Source of the DNA: DASQZK01 sp963763215
Lineage (GTDB): Bacteria; Bacteroidota; Bacteroidia; Bacteroidales; GCA-2748055
DNA: 64,000 bases
NCBI GenBank assembly: GCA_963763215.1
Contig: CAVXNX010000010.1
Coordinates: 248,001-312,000, forward strand
Direction of reading: 5' to 3'
The translations under genes and the position numbers were made by a program. Shown one piece after another: positions 28,606 to 37,930 of this stretch; position 1 is the first letter of the stretch, and every line of letters starts with the position of its first letter. Under the pieces are notes generated by a model. That model saw only the letters and a program-made list of their open reading frames with translations, was not told where the DNA came from and did not search any database.

Positions 28606-30252
28606 TTAAGATTCCTCTTCCATGAATTTTCCCAGTCTCAGGTACTTCTTGTACAATTTCCGGTAGACTTCCGTCTTCGATGACTCCGGATGGTATTCCT
28701 TCTCGAATCCCGAGCCCATCCTGTCCCGTGCTTCTTCAACCTTATCATAGATCCCGGCCGCTACGGCGGCGAACATCGAGGCTCCCAGGGCGCAGGCCTG
28801 TTCCGACCGGACCACTTTGATGGGCATCTCCAGGACGTTGCTCAGGGTCTGCATGACATAAGCCGATTTTTTGGCCACCCCTCCCAGGGCCACGACCGAC
28901 CGGATCTCCACGCCGTTCTCCCTGAACCGTTCGACAATCCGTCTCGAGCCGAATGCGGTGGCTTCAACGAGGGCCTTGAACATTTCAGGGGCGCTGGTTC
29001 CCAGGCTGAGCCCGGTCAGGGCGGCTTTGAGGTTCTGATTGGCATCCGGGGTCCGGCGCCCGTTGAGCCAGTCGAGGGCCAGCGTGTCGTTTTCGGTGAC
29101 CGGGATCTGTGCGGCAGCCTCTCCAAGCAGGGGAATGGCTTCCGCGGCCATGGCGGAAAGTTCTTCTTCCGAAAGCCTACCGCCTGCTCGGGGCAGCCAC
29201 ATCATCACATCCCTGAACCAGGCATAGACATCCCCGAAAGCCGATTGCCCGGCTTCCAGACCGATGGTCCCCGGGATGACTGAACCGTTGACCTGACCGC
29301 AGATTCCCGGAACCACCTTTTTCCCGAGGTTTTCTGCACCTGTGACCATGATATCGCAGGTGGAAGTGCCGATGATCCGCAACAGGTCACCCTCCCGGAT
29401 CTGTCCGCCCACGGCTCCCATATGGGCATCAAAGGCGCCCACGCTGACCGGCACTTCACCGGAAAGACCGAATTTTTCAGCAATATTCCTGCGGAAAGAA
29501 ATCCGGCCCTGGCATCCGAGGTGTAGGTCTCCTCGTAAAGCCGTCCTCGCAGGCCATCCAGGAGAGGGTCGAGACTGACGAGGAATTCTTCCGGCGGAAG
29601 TCCGCCCCACGATTCATGCCACATGGCCTTGTGCCCGGCGGCGCACCGGCTTCGTTTGAGGGTCAGCGGATCGGTGTTGCCCGTCAGATGAGCAGTGATC
29701 CAGTCGCAGTGCTCCACCCATGAAAAAGCATTTTCCGCCACCTGCGTATCTTCCCTGAGGACATGAAGGATTTTTGCCCAGAACCATTCCGAAGAATAAA
29801 TTCCTCCTTCGTAGCGTGTGGGATCAGGACCATTCCAGCTTCGGGCGAGTTCGTTGATCTCTTCAGCCTCGCCGACCGCCGTATGGTCTTTCCAGAGGAT
29901 GAACATGGCATTGGGATTTTCGGCGAAACCGGGCAGAAGGGCAAGTGGCGTTCCCGCCCGGTCGACGGCCACCGGCGTGGAACCGGTTGTATCGACAGCG
30001 ATCCCGCGGATATGCTTTCGTGTTCCCGGCGGGAGCCTTGTCGAGCGCTTCCCTGATGGCTCCTTCCATCGCCTCGAGGTAATCGAGCGGATGCTGGCGG
30101 AACCGGTTTTCCGCCGGGTTGCAATAAAGCCCCTTCATCCATCTGGGGTAATAGCGTACGGCTGAGGAAATTTCATGACCGTCCCGGGCATCGGTCACCA
30201 TGGCCCGCACCGAATCGGTTCCAAAATCAAGTCCTATAAGCATCGAAGTCAT
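28606..30252 (-). CDS. araB: L-ribulokinase, frameshifted
   Basis: A FGGY-family kinase that phosphorylates L-ribulose in arabinose catabolism. The start LIGLDFGTDSVRAMVTDARD and NRFRQHPLDYLEAMEGAIRE are the AraB N-terminus. After a shift near 29990 come NPNAMFILWKDHTAVGEAEE, YSSEWFWAKILHVLRED and RCAAGHKAMWHESWGGLPPE, all typical of ribulokinase rather than xylulokinase. A second shift near 29515 leads to the C-terminal FGGY domain (GTSAPEMFKALVEATAFGSR, LGGVAKKSAYVMQTLSNVLE). The length of about 549 residues is right. It lies 31 bases after araA. The next enzyme, L-ribulose-5-phosphate 4-epimerase (AraD), is not in the window. Confidence 0.92.
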
Positions 30253-30283
30253 AAAGACGTAGTTTTTAGGGTGAATATTAAGA

Positions 30284-31798
30284 TCAGATCATGCCTTTCA
30301 TGGCATAGTACAGATCATTCCATCGGAGTTCCTTCCTGAATTCAGGAGGCGTGGTCTCTTCATTGATGAGGAGACATTCGATACCGGCCATATCGGCAAA
30401 GTCGTCCAGGTATTCGGCATTGACGGCCTGGCTGAAAACGGTATGATGGGCTCCGCCGGCATAGATCCATGCAGCGGCAGCCGTCTGGAGATCGGGCTTG
30501 GGAATCCACAGCGCCCTGGCCACCGGGAGTTTCGTCAGCGGGGCATCCGGGGGAACCACTTTGACCCGGTTCACAAGCAGTCTGAACCGGTTTCCCATAT
30601 CCATGAGGGAGGCATTGACCGCCGGTCCGGCAGGGACATTGAATACCAGCCGGGCGGGATCGGCTTTTCCGCCGATGGAGAGCGGATGCACCTCCAGCGA
30701 AGGTTTTTCGCCTGCGATGCTGGGACATACTTCCAGCATATGGGCTCCCAGCACTTTCATGTTACCGGGCTGGAGATGGTAGGTGTAATCCTCCATGAAC
30801 GAGGTCCCTCCTTCAAGTCCTTCCGCCATCACCTTCACGGCCCTGACCAGGGCCGCCGTCTTCCAGTCGCCTTCGGCGCCAAACCCGTAGCCCTCTTCCA
30901 TGAGACGTTGCACGGCAAGCCCCGGGAGCTGCTCCAGACCGTGAAGATCTTCGAAGGTGGTGGTGAACGCCCCGAATCCGCCCTCCTGGAGGAACTTCCT
31001 CAGCCCGGCTTCGATCCGGGCTGCCGTCTCCAGCGCCCCGGCCAGGGCGGCATCGTTCAGCAATCGCTTGTCGATCCGGTACTTATCCCCGTATTCTTTG
31101 ACCAGGGTGGCACTCTCCTTCGGCTTCACCGCTTTCACCATCGCGGCAAGGTCACCGACGCCGTACCCTTTCACCGCAAAACCAAACTGCATCCGCGCGC
31201 CGACCTTATCCCCTTCCGTCACGGCCACTTCCCGCATGTTATCACCAAAGCGGGCGACCTACAGATGGTTGAACTCATGCCACCCTGCCGCAGCCCGGGT
31301 CCATACCCCGATCTTCTCCTGAATATCCTTCTCTTTCCAGTGGCCGACGACAACCTTCCTGTTGATTTTCATCCTGCTCATGATGTAGCCAAACTCACGT
31401 CCGCCGTGCGCCGACTGGTTCAGGTTCATGAAGTCCATGTCGATGTCGTCCCAGGGAATATCCCGGTTAAACTGGGTATGCAGGTGAAGAAGCGGCCTTT
31501 TCAGGATAGACAGTCCCCGGATCCACATTTGTGCCGGTGAAAAGGTATGCATCCAGGCGATCAGCCCGATGCAGCTGTCCGACGCATTGGCCTGCACGCA
31601 CAGGTTGGTGATGGAATCCGGGGTGGTCACCACCGGTTTGAAAACCACCCTGACGGGGATATGTTCCGAGGCATCAAGCTCGCCGGCCACGACCGTGGCA
31701 TCAGCGGCGACCTTTTTCAGGGTTTCTTCCCCGTAAAGATGCTGGCTTCCGGTGATGAACCAGACTTCGAGATTTTTCAGATTGCTCATTTTGTCCAT
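30284..31798 (-). CDS. araA: L-arabinose isomerase, one frameshift
   Basis: Converts L-arabinose to L-ribulose. The N-terminal half has VWFITGSQHLYGEETLKKVA and LIAWMHTFSPAQMWIRGL, the second being the family signature. A single indel near 31258 separates it from VARFGDNMREVAVTEGDKV and the C-terminal half, which includes FMEDYTYHLQPGNMKVLGAH (metal-binding region) and GGAHHTVFSQAV with the conserved His pair. The total of about 504 residues is normal. The ATG at 31798 starts one base after the yjbQ stop (TAATATG), so coupling to yjbQ is likely; ATG 31789 is an alternative. Confidence 0.94.
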
Positions 31799-31799
31799 A

Positions 31800-32232
31800 T
31801 TAAGTGTTTATTGCATTCGATGAGGAGGCTGTGCCCATGACCGTGACCACAATGTTTCGCTTTTGCCTGGGTCCGTCAAATTCACATAAAAAAATATTCT
31901 GCCAGGTCGACAGTCCCATCTTTCCGCCCATGACAGGGATGGTCTCCTGGGGACCGACGATCCCGGCCTTGAGATGGGAATCGCCGTTATTGTCCTGGTG
32001 ATCATGTTCCCACACACCCGCAGGAATCAACTTTCGTAAAAGATTCACCACATCGGTCTGGACCGATTCATCCCAGTTCTCCTGGATCATGATGCCGGCG
32101 GTGGCGCCCTGGACATACACGTTGACAAGTCCGGTTGTCACTTCGCTTTCCGTAACGATCTGCTCCACCATGTGGGGTGATATCGTACAGCCCGTTATGC
32201 TGCCCGGTGGATATCTGGAAGGTTTTTTGCAT
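31800..32232 (-). CDS. yjbQ: YjbQ-family (UPF0047) protein, one frameshift
   Basis: The start MQKTFQISTGQHNGLYDIT at 32232 is followed after one indel near 32175 by VTESEVTTGLVNVYVQGATA, IQENWDESVQTDVVNLLRKL, SHLKAGIVGPQETIPVMGGK and STWQNIFLCEFDGPRQKRNI, the signature of this small trimeric family. Members show weak thiamine-phosphate-synthase activity in vitro; the true role is unclear. About 144 residues is complete. It leads an apparent operon with araA and araB. Confidence 0.88.
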
Positions 32233-32412
32233 GGCTCGCGTTTTTAAAGGATGATCCGGCCACCTTCACGACAAAAAAACAGCTTCTTGTCGCAGGCTGA
32301 ATGAAATCGGACAAATAAGAGTACCCATCGTTGGTTAGAACTAAAATCCAAGCTAAATTTAGAGTTTATATGTAAAATAATAAAATCTAATGACAGGGAA
32401 GAAGGTTCGTCG

Positions 32413-33246
32413 ATGAAACACAAGACATTTTCCTGGACATCCGGTGATAAAAAAACCATTTTCGCCCAGTGCTGGATGCCAGATCAAGAAACAAAGAAAT
32501 CCATCCTTTTTGTTCACGGCCTTGGAGAGCATAGCGGCCGCTATGACAAATGGGCCAAAAGATTCACCGAAAACGGTTATAATTTCCTGGCTCTCGATCT
32601 CCGGGGCCACGGCAAATCCGCAGGTAAAAGAGGGCATGCCCGGTCATTGTCTGTATTGCTCGACGATATCGACCTGATGTTTGCCCACGCGGAAGAGATC
32701 TTTCCCGGGCACAGGCTCATTCTATACGGACACAGCATGGGGGGCAGCCTGGTCCTCAACCATGTGATCCGCCGGAATCATCCGCTGAGTGCCCTGATCG
32801 TCACCTCGCCATGGTTAAGGCTGACCCGGGAACCTCCCTGGGGAACGGTCGTCTTGGCTTCGCTCATGAATAAGATCTATCCCTCATTCACGGTGAAATC
32901 CACCATAAAGCCCGACCAGCTCTCCCACGACCCGGAGTTCTCCAGCCGGTACACCACGGATCCCCTGGTGCATAACAAGATCTCCGTGCGCCTTTTCTTC
33001 GAACTGCATGAGGCGGGTAAATTTGCCCTCCGCAATGTCTACAAGATCAATTATCCCTTTTTACTCATGCATGGTACGGCCGATACGATAACATCGCCGA
33101 GGGCCAGTGAAAACTATGTGATGAACACCAGTAAAAAAACCCGCCTGAAACTTTGGGAGGGACAATATCATGAACTGCACAATGAACTGGTTGCCGACGA
33201 GGTGTTCAGGTATATCATTGACTGGCTCAGGGAAAACAATCTGTAA
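32413..33246 (+). CDS. Alpha/beta hydrolase, monoacylglycerol lipase / lysophospholipase-like
   Basis: 277 residues, intact, with no signal peptide. The oxyanion region is FVHGLGEHSGRYDKWAKRF, the nucleophile elbow GHSMGG, the acid in LMHGTADTITSPRA and the catalytic His in EGQYHELHNE. The arrangement matches the serine-aminopeptidase_S33 / monoglyceride lipase group. It would cleave monoacylglycerols or lysophospholipids in the cytoplasm or at the membrane. Its stop is 4 bases before the GSCFA gene start, so the two form a transcription unit. Confidence 0.85.
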   Translation: MKHKTFSWTSGDKKTIFAQCWMPDQETKKSILFVHGLGEHSGRYDKWAKRFTENGYNFLALDLRGHGKSAGKRGHARSLSVLLDDIDLMFAHAEEIFPGHRLILYGHSMGGSLVLNHVIRRNHPLSALIVTSPWLRLTREPPWGTVVLASLMNKIYPSFTVKSTIKPDQLSHDPEFSSRYTTDPLVHNKISVRLFFELHEAGKFALRNVYKINYPFLLMHGTADTITSPRASENYVMNTSKKTRLKLWEGQYHELHNELVADEVFRYIIDWLRENNL

Positions 33247-33250
33247 CGCG

Positions 33251-34249
33251 ATGCATTTCAGAACAGAAATACACCCGGAACCTTCCCCATTCAGGATCGA
33301 CCACACAAGCAAGATCCTTTTCACCGGGTCATGCTTCACGAACAATATCGGGCAACGCCTGAAAGACCTGGGATTCCCGGTGATCGTGAATCCGTTTGGC
33401 GTCGTTTACAATCCCCTGTCAATCAAAAAAAACATCGACCGGCTCCTGGAGGGACGGGAATACACGGAACAGGATCTTGAATACCACAATGAGCTCTGGT
33501 TCTCCTTCGATCACCATTCATCATTCTCAGGAACCGACCGGGCCGCGGTACTCCGGCAGATCAATGATTCACTTCACGAAGCCTCGGCCTTACTCCAGGG
33601 AGCGGATTATGTCCTTCTCACCTTCGGAACAGCCTGGGTATACCGCCTGCTTAAAACAGGAGAGGTCGTTTGTAATTGTCACAAAGTCCCGGCACGGGAA
33701 TTCAGCCGTGAGCTGATGAGCGTTGACGGAATCACCCAGGCGTGTGCCGGACTGATCCGGGCTGTCAGGAAAAAGAACCCTTCCGCCCGGTTTCTCTTCA
33801 CCATAAGCCCCGTGAGGCATTGGAAAGACGGGCATTTCGGGAACCAGGTCAGCAAGGCTTCACTGGTTCTGGCGGTGAAAAACATCCTGGACCATTTCAA
33901 TACGATGACGGCTTATTTCCCGGCTTACGAACTCCTGATCGACGACCTGCGCGATTACCGGTATTACGCCGACGACCTGCTTCACCCCAGCAACCAGGCG
34001 ATCGAATACATCTGGGAAAAATTCAGCCAGACATTCTTCAGCGACGAGACCTCCCATCTCAACCGTGAAATTGCCGCCCTTGCTCTGGCCGCCTCCCACA
34101 GGCCATTGTCCGGCAGTACCACCGGTCACCGGAAATTCCTCGAAATACAGCTGCGAAAGACCCTCGAACTCCAGCATAAACATCCCGCCATCGACCTTTC
34201 CCGCTACAGGATACATTTTGAAAACCTGTTGAAAAAAGGATCCGGGTGA
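33251..34249 (+). CDS. GSCFA domain protein
   Basis: 332 residues, intact. The defining motif FTGSCFTNNIGQRLKDLGFP gives the family its name, followed by NPFGVVYNPLSI, LTFGTAWVYRL and FLFTISPVRHWKDG. The fold is related to SGNH/GDSL esterases: Ser of the GSCFA motif, Gly and Asn blocks, and a late Asp-x-x-His in DDLLHPSNQAIEYIW. The substrate is unknown. It is paired with the preceding lipase-like gene, which hints at lipid or acyl metabolism. Confidence 0.85.
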   Translation: MHFRTEIHPEPSPFRIDHTSKILFTGSCFTNNIGQRLKDLGFPVIVNPFGVVYNPLSIKKNIDRLLEGREYTEQDLEYHNELWFSFDHHSSFSGTDRAAVLRQINDSLHEASALLQGADYVLLTFGTAWVYRLLKTGEVVCNCHKVPAREFSRELMSVDGITQACAGLIRAVRKKNPSARFLFTISPVRHWKDGHFGNQVSKASLVLAVKNILDHFNTMTAYFPAYELLIDDLRDYRYYADDLLHPSNQAIEYIWEKFSQTFFSDETSHLNREIAALALAASHRPLSGSTTGHRKFLEIQLRKTLELQHKHPAIDLSRYRIHFENLLKKGSG

Positions 34250-34390
34250 ACAAACCTCCCGAAAACAGGCGCATGCGACTTCGGACCGGATCGGTGTAAC
34301 CCAAACCGGATCGGGACCGTAATACCTATTCTGGTAAGACGGGATGACCAACCCCCTTTCAATAACGAACAAACTTGAGGACAGCTTTCT

Positions 34391-37300
34391 ATGAGATTTC
34401 TGAAGTTCTCCAGGCAGAATGGTCCGGAGGTGGAGGCTTTGCGCGAGCGGTTGGCCTGGCTGGAGCGAAGGCTTTTAAAGGAAGGGGAGAAAACCCTGAC
34501 CGGGGCTGACCTGGGATTTTACAAAAACAGCCGGATCACAGGATACCTTCTCACGGATGCCATAAGGGATAAGATCGTCGCGGCCAACGAGGCTGCCGCC
34601 CGGATTTTTGGTTTGACCACATCCGGGCTTGAAGGCGTCCGTCTCTCCACTCTTTTCCCGAAAGAGGAATTTCCCGCCCTTGACCTGCTTTTCACCAGGG
34701 TGCTCGAAGGTGAATATCCCGCTGCATATTCGGTGCCCTGCCACAATATTTCCCGGAAAACACGGTATTGCGATATCGAGGTGATGCGGGCAGAAGTGGG
34801 TCCGGAGCTTTTTACCGTTTTGCTGTTACATAACCCGGGTGACCTGCTTCCCGCGGCGGGGGAAACCCCTCTTCCCGATCCCGGCAAACCGGAAGCCGGC
34901 CAGCCAGGAAAAAGCGGACGATGAATTCCTCCTTCCCTTCGAGATTATCAACGCCTTCCTCCCGGGGATGGTTTACCGCTGCTGGCATGATGCGAACCTG
35001 ACGATGGATTACGTCAGCGACGGCTGCCTGGACCTGACCGGTTACTCCCAGGAGGAGATGGTCAGAAGCGGGGAGATCCTCTACAAGGACATCATTCATC
35101 CCGACGAGCGGCAGGAGGTGATGAGCCAGATCGGAAGGGCGGTGCTTAAAAATTCACCCTACCGGCTGGTGTACAGGATCACCAATAAACACGGTCGTAC
35201 CCGTTGGGTCAGGGACCAGGGCCGGATATACTCCCGCACAGGTCACAAAGTTGTGCTGATGGGTTTTATCACCGATATCACCGAATTAAAGGAACTCGAG
35301 CTGGAGAATCAGTATGCCCGCGAATTCAACGAAAACCTGATCCAGACAGCCAATGCCCTCGTGTTGGTCCTGAATGAAAAAGGGAACATCATCCTTTTCA
35401 ACCGTGAAACCGAACGGATCTCCGGCTACAGTCTGGAAGATGTTAAGTATAAAAACTGGTTCAGCCTGACAAAACTGCCCGGCGATTACGACACCTCCAG
35501 AAAGATTCTCGAAAAAGCGTTGAATTCGGAAGAGGAAGTCTCATTCCAGTCTGTCATCTTTTCCTGCAAGGGAAGGAAATATTGCATCGACTGGCGGGTG
35601 CGCCCCCTGAAGCAGAGAGACTTCACCGGCGTTATTGCCATAGGCATCGATGTCACCCATAAACAAAAGGCGGAGGCAGCGCTGAGGGAGAGTGAGGAAC
35701 GGTATAAACTCCTCTCGGAATATTCGACCGACGGTATCATGATGCTCGAAAAAGGCAATTTGAAGTACCTGTCTCCTTCCTTCCGAAAGATGCTTGAGCT
35801 CGAAGAATTGAGTATTCCGAACGACCGGTTCAGGGATTTCTATTTTTCTCTCATTCATCCTGAAGATCTGGACGGACTGCTGGCCACCCTGCGCCAGGCT
35901 TACACGAAAAATCAAACCGACGTCAGGTTCGCGTACAGGATCCGGAAAAACCGGTCGGGTGATAACCTCTGGCTTGAAGATACGATCTTCCTGAGTTATG
36001 GGACGGATGGGAGCCTCGACAAACTGATCATTCATACCCGTGATATCACGGCGCAGAAAACGGCCGAGGCCGCTCTCCGTCTGAGCGAGAAAAAATTCCG
36101 GAACATCGTGGAACTGGCACCGCACATTCCCATCGTCATCTTCGACAGCGACGGGACGGTCAGTTTCGTGAACCGCGCCATGGAGTCCATCACCGGCTGC
36201 CGGCACGGATCCCTTCTCTCAAAAAAGATTGGCGATCTTCTTCCCGACCGCAGCGAGTTCATGAAGCTTAAAACAGGCGATGGCGACGAACTCTGGAGGA
36301 CCAATGAGCTCTATGAGGTGACGGTAAAAGATACCCGCAGGAAAGACAAGCACCTTCTGGGCAGTATTTTCAGGCTGAACATTGATGAACGGGAAAGCCA
36401 GTTCATCAGCATGAACATCGATATCACCGATCTGAAGAACACCCAGCAGGAGTTGAAGGAAAGCAGGGATAACCTGGAGAGGAGGAACCGGAAATACAGT
36501 GAGATCAACACGGAATTGAAGCTGAGTTACGACAGGATCAGCGAAATCAACGTGGAATTGCTGGAGGCCAAAAACAGGGCAGAGGAATCCGACCGGCTGA
36601 AATCGGCCTTCCTGGCCAATATGTCGCATGAGGTCCGTACGCCGATGAATGCGATCCTGGGGTTTTCGGACCTGTTGAATGAACCTGGCCTTTCCACCAA
36701 AAAACGTTCGGTGTACACGTATCTCATCAGCCGGAAAAGCAATGATCTGCTGAACATCATCGATGAGATCATGGACATTTCACAAATCCAGTCGAAGCAG
36801 GTCAGTCCGTCACAGCACCGGTTCGGTCTTGCCCCGCTGATGAAGGAGCTGTATGAATACGCCGGGAGGTACGACCGGTTCGATACCGCCAAAGCCGTGA
36901 AGATCCGCCTCGACAACCGCCTGATGGATACCGGTGTGCAGATCACCGGCGACCAGGAAAAGGTACGTAAGATCCTTTTCCACCTGGTGAGCAATGCCCG
37001 GAAATTCACCCACGAGGGATTTATTGAATTTGGTTATTATACCGAGCTGACGGGACATCTGCTCTTTTATGTCCGCGATACCGGCATCGGAATTGAGCCG
37101 GAGAAACACCAGGTGATCTTTGACCTTTTCCGCCAGTCTGACGAGGACTACAGGACCCGGGGATACGGCGGGATCGGACTGGGACTTTCCATTTCCAGGG
37201 GATTCATCGAGCTGATGGGCGGGAAAATAGGGGTCGAATCCCAACCTGGCAGAGGATCGGTGTTCTATTTCACCATTCCTGCAGTCCTTCAGGGCCCGGA

Positions 37301-37688
37301 TGGAAAGCAAACAACGGTGAAAAAATCCGAAACCTGGAAGAATCTCACGTTCCTTATTGTTGAACCTGAACAGTCCCGACGCGAACACATCCGCCTGATC
37401 CTCAAAAATAGCGGTGCCGGTATGGCCTTCACTTCTTCAGGCTGGGAAACCCTTGACATTCTCGGCTCAGGTCAGGGCTTCTCCGGGGTCATCATCAACG
37501 GGGAAATCCACGACATGACGATATCACGCCTTATCCGGGATATCGGGAAAATCAATCCATCCCAGAGGGTCGTCACGGTCACCGACTTCCCCGAAACACC
37601 GGCCGGACCTGTAATCTTTACCCCTGGAAAGAAAATGACCGGATCCGGGAAACGGATCGGCGCCATCACGGGTCCCTTCCCCGAATGA
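34391..37688 (+). CDS. Multi-PAS hybrid-type histidine kinase with degenerate receiver, one frameshift
   Basis: One indel in an A5 run near 34910 separates residues 1-177 from the rest; joined they make about 1100 residues. Order: a PAS domain (about 45-140), a PAS domain with PAC ending GFITDIT, another ending IAIGIDVT, another ending IIHTRDIT, a further PAS (NIVELAPHIPIVIFDSDGTV), a coiled coil, then HisKA with FLANMSHEVRTPMNAILGFS, and HATPase_c with VSNARKFT, DTGIGIEPE and GGIGLGLSISRGF. The C-terminus (about 130 residues) looks like a receiver, but the acidic pocket is VEPE and the phospho-acceptor position reads VIINGEI, so Asp is replaced. No membrane segment is visible; it is a cytoplasmic sensor. 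No response regulator is adjacent. Confidence 0.85.
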
Positions 37689-37930
37689 ACAGGTCCATAA
37701 AAGGACGACCAATATTTTTTGTTTATCTTTTACCATATTTTATTAAACATTATATTGCCGCATTTTTATTTTATTATTTTTTATTCTACATTATATTAAT
37801 ATTTTATAATATATTTACCAAAAATCATTCGATTTATTAATTGTTTATATTTTTTATCATTTTATTAAACACTTAGATGAACAAATTGATCCGGTCATTG
37901 TTGAATGGTGAAGATTAAAACAACGGACCC
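37689..37930. other. Very AT-rich intergenic region with imperfect direct repeats
   Basis: Roughly 37710-37875 is strikingly AT-rich compared with its surroundings. ATTTTATTAAACA occurs at 37737-37749 and again at 37859-37871, each preceded by a similar GTTTAT-T-rich stretch, making two related units of about 30 bases. It lies upstream of the TonB receptor gene and probably holds its promoter. No gene is present. Confidence 0.6.

Noticed and set aside
28606..30252. Xylulokinase as the identity of the FGGY kinase
   Set aside because: NPNAMFILWKDHTA, YSSEWFWAKILHVLRED and the adjacent araA fix it as ribulokinase.
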